From Betaproteobacteria bacterium (lineage in GTDB: Bacteria; Pseudomonadota; Gammaproteobacteria; Burkholderiales; Burkholderiaceae_D), in NCBI GenBank assembly GCA_016868055.1, contig VGHX01000006.1, forward strand, positions 1-59,826: a DNA stretch of 59,826 bases, given 5' to 3'. A program made the translations under genes and the position numbers. Position 1 is the stretch's first letter; every line of letters begins with the position of its first letter. A model generated the notes under the pieces. That model was not told the origin of the DNA and made no database searches. It saw nothing but the letters and a program-made list of their open reading frames with translations. This document shows positions 39,482 to 47,762 of the stretch, piece after piece.

Positions 39482-40183
39482 TCATGAGGCAACGCCGGCG
39501 GCCAAACGCTCGGCGGTCGTGAGCGCGACTTTGTCACGCAAATACAGCGGCTGCGCATCGCGCGGCGCTACCCACTCAGCCTTCGCCATCGCAACAACTG
39601 CCAGGCGAGCGATATCAGCCGCATGCGGCAAGATATCGGGGTAACGCTGCTCGTTAGCCAAGGCAGAGAACGGCTCGGGATAAGCTAGCACACCGTTGCC
39701 GCATACCGATGTACCCGCATCTAGTTCAACCTGCGATGCATCCGACAAGGTCGGCTCGGTGACGGTCTGCCAGCCATCAGCGAAACGGTAGCGCGCCCAG
39801 TACACCTCGCCCATACGTGCATCCATGACCGCGATCACCTCATCACCCGCGCCGGCATTGCGCGCCGCTTCGGCCATCGCGAGCAGGGTCACCACGGGTA
39901 CGACATTTTTTTGCACACCAAACGCCAACCCTTGCACCAAGCCGCACGCGGTTCGCACACCCGTGAACGAGCCCGGGCCGCAGCCAAAGGCAAACAACGC
40001 GCAATCAGCGAGCAAAACACCCGCCGACTGCAAGGCCTGCTGCAGCATCGGCAGCACGGTTGCCGAGTGCGTTGCAGCGCCGCGCGACTGCTGTGTGAAG
40101 AGCTGGCCTTGGTGCAAGACAGCGACGGATGCGAAATCAGTCGAAGTATCCAACGTGGCAATGGTGGGGAGTGGATGCGGCAT
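39482..40183 (-). CDS. tsaB: tRNA threonylcarbamoyladenosine biosynthesis protein TsaB
   Basis: TsaB is the scaffold partner of TsaD and TsaE in making the t6A37 modification of ANN-decoding tRNAs. It has the ASKHA-fold start 'IATLDTSTDFASVAVL' and the family motif 'GCGPGSFTGVRTACGL'. The length of 233 residues is standard. It is divergent from the thioredoxin-like gene with a gap of only 40 bases, and 55 bases upstream of rimI. Confidence 0.95.
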   Translation of the reverse strand: MPHPLPTIATLDTSTDFASVAVLHQGQLFTQQSRGAATHSATVLPMLQQALQSAGVLLADCALFAFGCGPGSFTGVRTACGLVQGLAFGVQKNVVPVVTLLAMAEAARNAGAGDEVIAVMDARMGEVYWARYRFADGWQTVTEPTLSDASQVELDAGTSVCGNGVLAYPEPFSALANEQRYPDILPHAADIARLAVVAMAKAEWVAPRDAQPLYLRDKVALTTAERLAAGVAS

Positions 40184-40223
40184 GGCGCGATTTTACCAAG
40201 CAGCCATCGGGTAGAATCTGATC

Positions 40224-40652
40224 ATGCAGTCGCTATTTCTGGTACCCAAACAATTTCCGCAATTGGCCCGCGCCTTGGATGAAGGCCGCTGGGTCGTGGC
40301 CTGCCTGTGCGCCGCATGGTGCGATGTCTGTAAACAGTACCGGCCGGGGTTTGAAGCTCTAGCTGCAGAGCACCCGGATCAGCAGTTTGTGTGGATAGAC
40401 ATTGAGGATCAAGCCGAGTTGGTGGGCGATCTCGACGTTGAGAACTTTCCGACCATTCTGATTCAGCACCGCGATGTAGTCGTGTTCTACGGCACCATGT
40501 TGCCCGAGCCACGTCAGGTGGCGCGCTTGCTTGAAGCACAACTGAGCCGCGATGAATCCGAGTTGCAGCGCGAGGCGAACAGCAGCGCCGAGCGTCAGCA
40601 GTGGCAGCGGGAATGTAATCTTCGCTCGCTGCTTGCCCAATTGAGTTCCTGA
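40224..40652 (+). CDS. Thioredoxin-like protein with CDVC active site
   Basis: This is a small cytoplasmic thiol-disulfide protein of 142 residues. The thioredoxin fold is evident, with active site 'AAWCDVCKQY' at about residue 30 and the cis-Pro region 'VENFPTILI' near residue 77. The CxxC dipeptide is Asp-Val rather than Gly-Pro, so its redox potential should differ from housekeeping thioredoxin. A charged tail of about 35 residues (rich in Arg, Glu and Gln) follows the fold. There is no signal peptide. Its partner is not deducible. Confidence 0.82.
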   Translation: MQSLFLVPKQFPQLARALDEGRWVVACLCAAWCDVCKQYRPGFEALAAEHPDQQFVWIDIEDQAELVGDLDVENFPTILIQHRDVVVFYGTMLPEPRQVARLLEAQLSRDESELQREANSSAERQQWQRECNLRSLLAQLSS

Positions 40653-40710
40653 GTTCACCCCGAGGCAGCACTCGCATTGCCGGAAGGTGATTTGCCGGCG
40701 GGTGCTTTAC

Positions 40711-40738
40711 GTGCGCTGAATACGGCGCTAAAAGCGCA
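40711..40738. repeat. Inverted repeat in the convergent gap
   Basis: GTGCGCT and AGCGCAC form perfect 7-base arms around 14 bases, between the ends of the thioredoxin-like and molybdenum hydroxylase genes. No T-run follows on either strand, so termination by it would be weak. Confidence 0.35.
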
Positions 40739-40751
40739 CCTCACAGCACGT

Positions 40752-43022
40752 TTATGATGATGGCGTTTCCTCCAAGCGCAGTGGAAGACTGCGCAGCCGC
40801 TTGCCCGTCAGTTTGAAAACCGCATTGGCAACTGCAGGTGCAATTGGTGGCGTGCCGGGTTCTCCCACACCCTCGGGCGCATCAGCCCCGGCGATCAGCT
40901 CTACCTGCACCTCGGGCATGTCGGTAATGCGCAGTGTTTTGTAATCATGAAAATTCGATTGCTGCACCCGCCCATCGCTAAGTGTGATCTCATCATGCAA
41001 TGCCGCTGAAAGACCAAACGCAATCGCCGACTCGATTTGTTGCCGCACGCCTTCGGGGTTGACCACCACGCAGCAATCGACCACACAGCTCACTTTATGC
41101 ACGCGTATCTGCGCAGCCTCAACCGACACCTCGGCCACTTGCGCCACAATCGTCCCGAATGACTGGTGCAAGGCAACGCCCACCGCGTTACCTGCTGCAG
41201 GTTTACCAGCAAGTTTTACCGCAGCATCCAACACAGTGAGATGTCGCGGGTGCTTGTACAGCATCTGCCGCCGAAACCGCACCGGGTCAATACCCGCGGC
41301 ATGCGCAAGCTCATCAATAAAACTCTCTTTAAAAAACGCGTTGTGCGAGTGCCCCACTGAGCGCCAGGTACCCAGCGGCACTTCGGACGCGATGGTGACA
41401 TGCGACACCAACTGATTCGGAATCTCGTAGCAATGATCGTACAAGCCTTCGACGGTTGTTTTGTCCGGCCCCATCATTGGCAAACCGAACGCGCGATAAA
41501 GCAGATGCTGACCCGGCGCGCCTGACGCCGATTTAGTATCCCACCCGATTAACTCCCCCTCATCCGACAACATACCCGTCAAACGCGCTACGGCGGCGGG
41601 GCGATAAAAGTCATGCGCCAGATCTTGTTCACGCGTCCACAATAACTGTACCGGCGTACCTTCCATTGCACGCGCAATGTGGACAACCTGCGCCACCATG
41701 TCATTATCAAGACGCCGCCCAAATCCACCGCCCAGCAAGGGCACCACCAAGTCAATCGCATCTTCATCAACACCAGCCACACGCGCCGCCACCTTCACCG
41801 CCAGCGAGGGCGTTTGCGTTGGCACCCAAAGCTTTAGTCTTCCATTAACAAACTGCGCTGTCGCATTCACCGGCTCCATTGCCGCATGCGCCAGCAAAGG
41901 CGCGCTGAAATCGGCAGTAATGCGCTTGGCGCTCACCACGTTCTTCATGTCACCGCGCTGGAGGTAGCTGAACGCGTTCTCGTTATCAACCGCTTCCAGC
42001 AAGGCGTACGCAATTGATTCCGACGACAGGTGCGCGTTAACGCCCTCCTCCCATACCGGCTTGAGTTGCTCCACCGCTTGCATGGCCTGCCATCGCGACT
42101 CGGCCACCACCGCAACCGCATGCGGCGCACCGGAGCTATCGGCGTTGAGCGTCATCACGCGCACGACCCCGGGTAATTTTTCAATCTCGGCGGTATCAAC
42201 GCTTTTTAGTGTGCCGCCGAACACGGGGCACATCGACACCATCGCAAAGCGCATGCCCTCAAGCCGAATATCCAGCCCGAACTGCGCGCTGCCATCCACC
42301 TTGGCAGGTATATCCAGCCGCGCGGCGGCAGTCCCGATCAGCTTAAAGTCCTGGCTTGCCTTTAACGAGAACGGCACATCACCAATCGCCGCCGCACTCG
42401 GCGCTAACTCGCCATAACTTGCCGAGCGGCCGCTGCTATGCGACACCTGTCCTTGCGCTGTAATGCACTCAGCATCCGGCACACCCCAGGCGCGCGCCGC
42501 TGCTGCCACTAGCCGCGCACGTGCCGCCGCGCCCGCCTCGCGCATCGGTAACCAACTGTCCTTCACGCTCGAGGATCCGCCCGTCACCATCAGCCCAAGC
42601 TCGCGCATCAGCTTGCGCGACAGCCACTGTGCGCCGCGCTTGAGCAAACCCTGATCATCCGGATGAAACGGCAGGCCATCGGCTGCCATCGAGGTATCAC
42701 CGTAAATCGCGCGCAACGGCGCCTGCATCATGCTGACCGAGTTTAACGGCACATCCAGCTCTTCGGCGACCAGCATCGCCAATGAGGTCATCACGCCTTG
42801 CCCCATCTCGCTCTTGGTTAGCATCACAGTGACGCGGTTATCGGTCGATACACTGATCCATCCGTTCAGTGCGTAGCCTTGATCAGGCCAGCTCACTGGC
42901 AGCGAGGCGTGCAGGCGCTGACGCGGCGGCAGCAACGTCCAACCGACCACCAAGGCCCCGGCGACGCCGAGACCACCGACGATAAATCTGCGACGCGAGC
43001 GGTCGTAATCAGGAAAGCTCAA
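40752..43022 (-). CDS. Molybdopterin-binding large subunit of a xanthine-oxidase-family hydroxylase (isoquinoline 1-oxidoreductase beta-like)
   Basis: This 756-residue oxidoreductase large subunit binds the molybdenum cofactor. It begins with a Tat signal ('RSRRRFIVGG' and a hydrophobic stretch), so it works in the periplasm. Cofactor motifs are visible: 'LLGGGFGRRLDNDMVAQV' and 'GTWRSVGHSHNAFF'. The segment 'GVGEPGTPPIAPAVANAV' holds the expected catalytic Glu region. Isoquinoline- and aldehyde-type enzymes of this group need a small 2Fe-2S subunit, usually encoded next to them; none is adjacent here. Substrate is unknown. Confidence 0.88.
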   Translation of the reverse strand: MSFPDYDRSRRRFIVGGLGVAGALVVGWTLLPPRQRLHASLPVSWPDQGYALNGWISVSTDNRVTVMLTKSEMGQGVMTSLAMLVAEELDVPLNSVSMMQAPLRAIYGDTSMAADGLPFHPDDQGLLKRGAQWLSRKLMRELGLMVTGGSSSVKDSWLPMREAGAAARARLVAAAARAWGVPDAECITAQGQVSHSSGRSASYGELAPSAAAIGDVPFSLKASQDFKLIGTAAARLDIPAKVDGSAQFGLDIRLEGMRFAMVSMCPVFGGTLKSVDTAEIEKLPGVVRVMTLNADSSGAPHAVAVVAESRWQAMQAVEQLKPVWEEGVNAHLSSESIAYALLEAVDNENAFSYLQRGDMKNVVSAKRITADFSAPLLAHAAMEPVNATAQFVNGRLKLWVPTQTPSLAVKVAARVAGVDEDAIDLVVPLLGGGFGRRLDNDMVAQVVHIARAMEGTPVQLLWTREQDLAHDFYRPAAVARLTGMLSDEGELIGWDTKSASGAPGQHLLYRAFGLPMMGPDKTTVEGLYDHCYEIPNQLVSHVTIASEVPLGTWRSVGHSHNAFFKESFIDELAHAAGIDPVRFRRQMLYKHPRHLTVLDAAVKLAGKPAAGNAVGVALHQSFGTIVAQVAEVSVEAAQIRVHKVSCVVDCCVVVNPEGVRQQIESAIAFGLSAALHDEITLSDGRVQQSNFHDYKTLRITDMPEVQVELIAGADAPEGVGEPGTPPIAPAVANAVFKLTGKRLRSLPLRLEETPSS

Positions 43023-43185
43023 GGAGGCACCCCGTTCATGTCTTGGATAACAATGACGCGATGAATGTTACCCGAAGCTGAACCAGCACCATGGCGCCAG
43101 CCGGCCGCTCGGTGCGGGGCTGGCAAGATGCCATGTTGAGCGCCGGCAGCGTCAATCAGTACTACCGACACAAGGTCGCAACATC

Positions 43186-43788
43186 GTGAGCGAAAGTTTC
43201 TTTCAGTCGTTTATGTTGCTGCTGCTGGTAACTGATCCGTTCGGGAATGTGCCTCTGTTTGTAAGCACACTGCGTCAGGTCACGCCCGAGCGTCGGCACC
43301 GTGTGGTGGTGCGTGAGTGTCTGATCGCATTTAGCTTGCTGCTGGTGTTCATGCTGGTCGGCGCGCCCTTTTTAGCGGCGCTGCAGTTAAGCGAGGTCGC
43401 ACTGCGCATCGGCGGTGGCGTGATTCTGTTTTTGATTGCGCTGCGAATGGTGTTCCCGCAACCGGGCGGGGTGTTTGGACAAACCCACGCAGATGCTACC
43501 GAGCCGCTGATCGTACCTTTGGCCATCCCGGCGCTCGCCGGGCCGTCGGCGCTGGTCACCGTGTTGCTGTTCTCATCGCAAGCCAAGATGTCGTTGTGGC
43601 TGTGCGCCGCTGTGATCTCGCTGGTGGCACTGGTTTGGCTGGCGGTGTTGCTGGCTGCCGAGCGACTGCAACGGGTGCTGGGGGATGCGGTGATGATCGC
43701 GTTCGAGCGCTTGATGGGTCTGATCCTGACGGCAATCGCGATCGAGATGCTGCTGGCCGGGGTACGGGCTTATGTGGCGTCCATCTAG
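43186..43788 (+). CDS. MarC family inner-membrane protein
   Basis: This is a six-helix integral membrane protein of the MarC/UPF0056 family, whose function is not established despite the name. The N-terminus 'FFQSFMLLLLVTDPFGNVPLF' contains the conserved helix with 'DPFGN'. A second conserved segment is 'PLAIPALAGPSALVTVLL'. The length of 200 residues is normal. It is divergent from the molybdenum hydroxylase gene with a 163-base gap in which no further gene is seen. Confidence 0.88.
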   Translation: MSESFFQSFMLLLLVTDPFGNVPLFVSTLRQVTPERRHRVVVRECLIAFSLLLVFMLVGAPFLAALQLSEVALRIGGGVILFLIALRMVFPQPGGVFGQTHADATEPLIVPLAIPALAGPSALVTVLLFSSQAKMSLWLCAAVISLVALVWLAVLLAAERLQRVLGDAVMIAFERLMGLILTAIAIEMLLAGVRAYVASI

Positions 43789-43931
43789 GGCGTCTAGTAA
43801 GTGCGCTCAAGCTGACTAGTGCTATGACAATTTTCGATAAAGAGGGCTCGGACTTTTCTTTTAGATAATTATCTTCGTCGGTGCCGGACAAATGTATGGA
43901 CGGAGTTCCTTACCTTTACAATAAACGTAGT

Positions 43932-43937
43932 TATAAT
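43932..43937 (+). promoter_or_regulatory. -10 box (TATAAT) of the brnTA operon
   Basis: A perfect TATAAT ends 8 bases before the brnT ATG. The hexamer 17 bases upstream (CTTACC) is a poor -35, so activation or a weak promoter is likely. The position implies transcription starting at or within two bases of the ATG, and thus a leaderless or nearly leaderless mRNA. Confidence 0.5.
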
Positions 43938-43945
43938 AATTCCAG

Positions 43946-44224
43946 ATGTTCTTGCAGTTCGACCGCATCAAAGACCAGATCAATCAGCAGAAGCACGGCG
44001 TTTCACTCGCGCTAGCCAGTGAATTAGATTGGGACTTCGGCATCGTATGGGACGACGAGCGAATCGATTACGGAGAACGAAGGCAATGCTGTCTTGCCCC
44101 GATAGGAGCTCGATTATTTTTCGTAGCGTTTGTCGACCGTGACGATCATCGGCGCGTGATTAGCCTTAGAAAAGCGAACATAAGGGAGGTGAAGTTTTAT
44201 GCAGAACACTGTGAAGGCTCTTAA
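43946..44224 (+). CDS. brnT: BrnT-family ribonuclease toxin
   Basis: This is the toxin of a type II BrnTA module; the family has a RelE-like fold and cleaves RNA. The 92-residue protein shows the BrnT pattern 'FDRIKDQINQQKHGVSLALA', then 'DDERIDYGERRQCCLAPIG' and 'HRRVISLRKANIREVKFY'. The ATG is fixed by the family N-terminus and has no ribosome binding site; TATAAT lies 8 bases upstream. The 3' end overlaps brnA by 26 bases. Toxin-before-antitoxin order is standard for BrnTA. Confidence 0.9.
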   Translation: MFLQFDRIKDQINQQKHGVSLALASELDWDFGIVWDDERIDYGERRQCCLAPIGARLFFVAFVDRDDHRRVISLRKANIREVKFYAEHCEGS

Positions 44225-44492
44225 TGGACGCACCCTAATCGTACCTGATGCCGAAGAAGATCAAAAAATCACCCAAGGAGCGTTGTCTGACCCCGATGCA
44301 CAGCCGCTGAGCGATGAGCAAATCAAGTGGTTGAAACCCCAGCGACTTAGAGGTCGCCCAATGGGTACAGGCAAAAAGATGCAGCTTACGCTGCGCATTG
44401 ATACGGATGTGATTGAATACTTCAAACGGAGCGGTGACGGTTGGCAAACGAGAATGAACGACGCGCTGCGCGAATGGGTTGCTACTCATTGA
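44199..44492 (+). CDS. brnA: BrnA-family antitoxin
   Basis: This is the antitoxin and autorepressor of the module. The 97-residue protein has an acidic N-terminal toxin-binding half and a ribbon-helix-helix-like C-terminal part ('MQLTLRIDTDVIEYFKRSG', 'WQTRMNDALREWV'), as in BrnA. A strong ribosome binding site, GGGAGGTGA, lies seven bases before the ATG inside brnT, so the antitoxin should be translated far better than the toxin. Confidence 0.9.
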   Translation: MQNTVKALNGRTLIVPDAEEDQKITQGALSDPDAQPLSDEQIKWLKPQRLRGRPMGTGKKMQLTLRIDTDVIEYFKRSGDGWQTRMNDALREWVATH

Positions 44493-44562
44493 GCAAATTG
44501 CGACACAATGAAAAATTGTTGTCCCGCCTGAGACGGCCGTTCGTACGTACTGCGTACTGACG

Positions 44563-44590
44563 AAAAAAATCCCCGCTGGGCGGGGATTTT
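44563..44590 (-). terminator. Intrinsic terminator of the cold-shock gene
   Basis: On the minus strand AAAATCCCCGC-CCA-GCGGGGATTTTTTT forms a strong stem with a seven-T run, 27 bases after the csp stop. The plus-strand reading ends in only four T, so it may also end brnTA transcription less efficiently. Confidence 0.9.
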
Positions 44591-44616
44591 CATATTGCTA
44601 TCGGTAATTCAGCGCA

Positions 44617-44820
44617 TCAGATCGGCTTGATGTTTGCTGCCTGCAGACCCTTAGGACCGCTAACAACATCAAACTCCACTTTCTGATTCTCCTGCAGCGT
44701 TTTGAAGCCTGAGGATTGGATCGCGGAGAAATGTGCGAAGAGGTCGGCGCCACCACCCTCGGGGGTAATGAAACCAAAGCCCTTTGCATCATTGAACCAC
44801 TTGACAGTACCCGTTGCCAT
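44617..44820 (-). CDS. Cold-shock domain protein (CspA family)
   Basis: This 67-residue single-stranded nucleic acid chaperone has the RNP1-type 'KGFGFI' and the RNP2 position 'DLFAHFSAI'; most CspA proteins have VFVHF there. The start is supported by AAAGGA seven bases upstream. The leader contains two consecutive perfect inverted repeats just before the ribosome binding site, and the gene ends at a strong terminator, so it is monocistronic. Confidence 0.95.
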   Translation of the reverse strand: MATGTVKWFNDAKGFGFITPEGGGADLFAHFSAIQSSGFKTLQENQKVEFDVVSGPKGLQAANIKPI

Positions 44821-45143
44821 GCAATTTCCTTTCTATGGGTTATCCCTGATAACCCTGGTTAAGGCGGAAGTTCCGCCGGAAGACCGTCTCAACCAAGTAA
44901 GGAATTACAGCCAAATACTGCACCACTGCTACCTGAGCCTCAACGTCGCGAGGATTATACCGGAGATGCGCTTATAACTTGACAAATCCCATAAATGTTT
45001 GCGCCAAATCCAAATACGGCGCCGATCAGCACCGGACCCATTGACGCCGCGCTAGCGAGATGTCGCGGACACATGCGCAAGATGGTCGAGCGATGCGCGC
45101 CCAAATACCCTATAGTGCACAGATTCAAATCCTCACACCCACC
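44821..45143. other. Divergent intergenic region between csp and nadB
   Basis: This 323-base non-coding stretch holds the csp leader (with its hairpins) and the nadB upstream region. The nadB frame remains open from 45060, but the extra codons have no family similarity. No clear promoter pair was read. Confidence 0.4.
44838..44877 (-). promoter_or_regulatory. Two hairpins in the cold-shock gene leader
   Basis: Reading the minus strand, GGCGGAA-C-TTCCGCC is followed after 8 bases by GGTTATC-AGG-GATAACC, both perfect 7-base repeats. The second ends 17 bases before the start codon, just upstream of AAAGGA. Such leaders can act as temperature-sensitive translation elements in cold-shock mRNAs. 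Confidence 0.45.
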
Positions 45144-46760
45144 ATGATATTTGACGTAGCTATCGTCGGTAGCGGACTGGCAGGACTGTCCGTTGCGCTG
45201 CACCTGGCTCAAACCCGCAAGGTCGTGGTGATCTCCAAGCGCGCCTTGCACGATGGCGCCAGTAACTGGGCCCAAGGCGGTATTGCCGCCGTGCTTGACT
45301 CTCACGATAGCCAGGATCAACACGTGGCAGACACGCTGGTGGCTGGCGCCGGTCTGTGCGACGAAACAGCAACGCGCTTCATTGTCTCCAAGGGCCGCGA
45401 GGCAATTGAATGGCTCATCGCACAAGGCGTACCGTTCACCCGCGACGAGAATGCCGAGCTGGGGTTTCATCTCACGCGCGAGGGCGGTCACAGCCAGCGC
45501 CGCATTATCCACGCCGCCGACGCCACAGGCCATGCGGTACAAGTCACGCTTGAGCAGAAGGTGCGTGAGCATCCGAACATCACCTTGCTCGAGCATCACA
45601 TCGCGATCGATCTGATCACATCAGACAAGCTCGGCCTGCGCCAAGCCCAGACCCGTTGCCACGGCCTGTATATTCAAAATGTTGAAACGCATCAGGTCAG
45701 CACCGTTAGCGCTCACCACACTGTGCTCGCCACCGGTGGTGCCGGTAAAGTCTATCTCTACACCACCAACCCCGACACCGCTACCGGTGACGGCATCGCA
45801 ATGGCATGGCGCGCCGGATGCCGCGTCGCGAACATGGAGTTCATACAGTTTCATCCAACCTGCCTGTATCACCCTTACGCAAAATCTTTTCTCATCACCG
45901 AGGCCGTGCGCGGTGAAGGCGGATTATTAAAACTTCCTGCCGCCGCTGGCAGCGCTGCTGGCCAGCGCTTTATGCCGTCGCACGACGAACGGGCCGAGCT
46001 AGCACCACGCGACATTGTGGCGCGCGCGATCGACTTTGAAATGAAAAAGCGCGGTGTGGATTATGTCGACCTTGATATCAGACATAAATCGCCAGAATTT
46101 TTAAAAGAACACTTCCCCACGATTCATGCGCGCTGTCTCGAGCTGGGTATCGATATCACGAAACAAGCAATACCGATCGTGCCCGCAACCCACTACACCT
46201 GTGGCGGTGTCATCACCGATCTGCGCGGGCGAACCGACATACACGGTTTATATGCTGTCGGTGAAACCGCTTACACCGGTCTGCACGGCGCTAACCGATT
46301 AGCCAGTAACTCATTGCTTGAATGCGTCGTACTCGGTCGTGCTGCGGCGATGGATATCGAGTCACAGCCAACCACTGTGTCGCCGGCACTACCCGCATGG
46401 GATGAGAGTCGCGTTACTGACGCGGATGAAGAAGTTGTCATTACGCAGAACTGGGATGAACTCCGTCGCGCAATGTGGAATTTCGTCGGCATCGTACGTA
46501 CGACCAAGCGTCTGGAACGCGCGCAACACCGCATCGCTCTACTCAAAGAAGAAATCAACGAGTACTACGCGAACTTCCGAATTACCCGCGATTTACTCGA
46601 GCTACGCAACCTGGTGGAAGTGGCCTCACTGATCGTGAGTAGCGCTATGGCACGTAGAGAAAGCCGCGGGCTCCACTACAGCTTGGATTTCCCAGACACC
46701 TTGCCGAAAGCAGTACCAACGGTGCTAGCACCTGAGCGGAAAGCGCCAATTCGCCGCTAA
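45144..46760 (+). CDS. nadB: L-aspartate oxidase NadB
   Basis: This FAD enzyme oxidises L-aspartate to iminoaspartate, the first step of NAD synthesis. It has the dinucleotide fold '[18 protein letters not shown]', the succinate-dehydrogenase-type segment '[13 protein letters not shown]' and the signature '[15 protein letters not shown]'. The ATG at 45144, immediately before the Rossmann strand, gives 538 residues; the track start 28 codons upstream is unlikely. It is convergent with nadC, 17 bases away. Confidence 0.96.
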   Translation: MIFDVAIVGSGLAGLSVALHLAQTRKVVVISKRALHDGASNWAQGGIAAVLDSHDSQDQHVADTLVAGAGLCDETATRFIVSKGREAIEWLIAQGVPFTRDENAELGFHLTREGGHSQRRIIHAADATGHAVQVTLEQKVREHPNITLLEHHIAIDLITSDKLGLRQAQTRCHGLYIQNVETHQVSTVSAHHTVLATGGAGKVYLYTTNPDTATGDGIAMAWRAGCRVANMEFIQFHPTCLYHPYAKSFLITEAVRGEGGLLKLPAAAGSAAGQRFMPSHDERAELAPRDIVARAIDFEMKKRGVDYVDLDIRHKSPEFLKEHFPTIHARCLELGIDITKQAIPIVPATHYTCGGVITDLRGRTDIHGLYAVGETAYTGLHGANRLASNSLLECVVLGRAAAMDIESQPTTVSPALPAWDESRVTDADEEVVITQNWDELRRAMWNFVGIVRTTKRLERAQHRIALLKEEINEYYANFRITRDLLELRNLVEVASLIVSSAMARRESRGLHYSLDFPDTLPKAVPTVLAPERKAPIRR

Positions 46761-46777
46761 CCAAAAGCCTGGCGAGC

Positions 46778-47653
46778 CTAACCGTTGGCTCTAAGCGAAT
46801 AATCAATCGCTTTCAGATCTTTGGTCAGAGCGCCGATAGAAATTCGATCAACGCCTGTCTCGGCAATTGCACGCACTGTGTCTTGGTTCACGCCGCCTGA
46901 AGCCTCTAATATTGCTTTACCCGCAGCGACGCTTACAGCCTCACGCATCATGTCGTGGCTGAAGTTATCAAGCAGGATGGATGTGGCACCCGCATCCAGC
47001 GCCTGCCTCAGTTCATCGAGGTTTTCAACTTCTATCTGTACTGATACGCTCGCGTTCAAGGCATGCGCCGCATCCATCGCAGCCCGAATACTACCCGCCG
47101 CAGCGATATGATTTTCTTTGATCAGAATACCGTCATACAAAGCGAGGCGCTGGTTCTTTCCACCGCCCACACGCACTGCGTATTTCTGCGCCAGTCGCAA
47201 ACCCGGTAAGGTTTTGCGCGTGTCGAGTATGGACGCTTTGGTATCCTCTACCAGCCGCACATACGCGCGCGTCACCGTTGCTACTGCTGACAGTAATTGC
47301 AGAAAATTTAATGCGCATCGTTCGGCCGTCATGATAGATCGCGCCGCACCTTCAATGTCACACACCACAGCCTGCGCGGGCATCAGGTCGCCCTCGGCGA
47401 AATGCCATTGAATCTGAAGCTGCGGATCGATCTGGTGCATCACTGACTCGAACCAAGGCGCGCCGCACAGAACGGCCTGCTCGCGAACCATGACCTTCGC
47501 TGTCACCTGAGCTGATTCAGGCAATAACATCGCTGTCCAATCACCACGGCCTATATCTTCTGCCAGCGCGGCGCGAATATTCGCTACCATTGCGTCATGC
47601 AAGGCTACGTCGAACGGTGCAAACGGATTATTAAGCGTACTCAATTCGCTCAA
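46778..47653 (-). CDS. nadC: Nicotinate-nucleotide pyrophosphorylase (quinolinate phosphoribosyltransferase) NadC
   Basis: This enzyme converts quinolinate and PRPP to nicotinate mononucleotide, the third de novo NAD step. The family motif 'RKTLPGLRLAQKYAVRVGGG' and the following 'GILIKENH' are present. The length of 291 residues fits. The only in-frame starts near the expected N-terminus are TTG codons (47653 or 47644); no ATG or GTG is available before an upstream stop. No strong ribosome binding site is seen. The start region is duplicated 63 bases upstream, just after nadA. Confidence 0.95.
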   Translation of the reverse strand: MSELSTLNNPFAPFDVALHDAMVANIRAALAEDIGRGDWTAMLLPESAQVTAKVMVREQAVLCGAPWFESVMHQIDPQLQIQWHFAEGDLMPAQAVVCDIEGAARSIMTAERCALNFLQLLSAVATVTRAYVRLVEDTKASILDTRKTLPGLRLAQKYAVRVGGGKNQRLALYDGILIKENHIAAAGSIRAAMDAAHALNASVSVQIEVENLDELRQALDAGATSILLDNFSHDMMREAVSVAAGKAILEASGGVNQDTVRAIAETGVDRISIGALTKDLKAIDYSLRANG

Positions 47654-47751
47654 CTCGAAAAAATCGACTGATTAAATTCAAAAGGAAATCAATTTAAGTG
47701 CGCTCAATTCGCTCAACTCAAAAAATTGATTAAATTCAAAAGGAAATCAAT
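47640..47751 (-). repeat. Tandem duplication of the nadC translation start region
   Basis: Two near-identical copies, 47640-47693 (54 bases) and 47703-47751 (49 bases), share CTCAATTCGCTCAACTC and GATTAAATTCAAAAGGAAAT; the first copy has five extra bases in the middle. Each copy contains a TTG-AGC-GAA-TTG start-like stretch on the minus strand. The upstream copy also has perfect outer arms ATTGATT/AATCAAT. Confidence 0.85.
47678..47716 (-). CDS. 12-codon mini-ORF imitating the NadC N-terminus
   Basis: The upstream copy of the duplicated nadC start reads TTG-AGC-GAA-TTG and continues to a TGA as 'MSELSALKLISF'; NadC itself begins MSELSTL. It lies between nadA and nadC on the same strand and ends 24 bases before the nadC start. 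It may be an accident of the duplication or a translated leader; no direct evidence of expression can be read. Confidence 0.3.
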   Translation of the reverse strand: MSELSALKLISF

Positions 47752-47762
47752 GACAGTTACAC

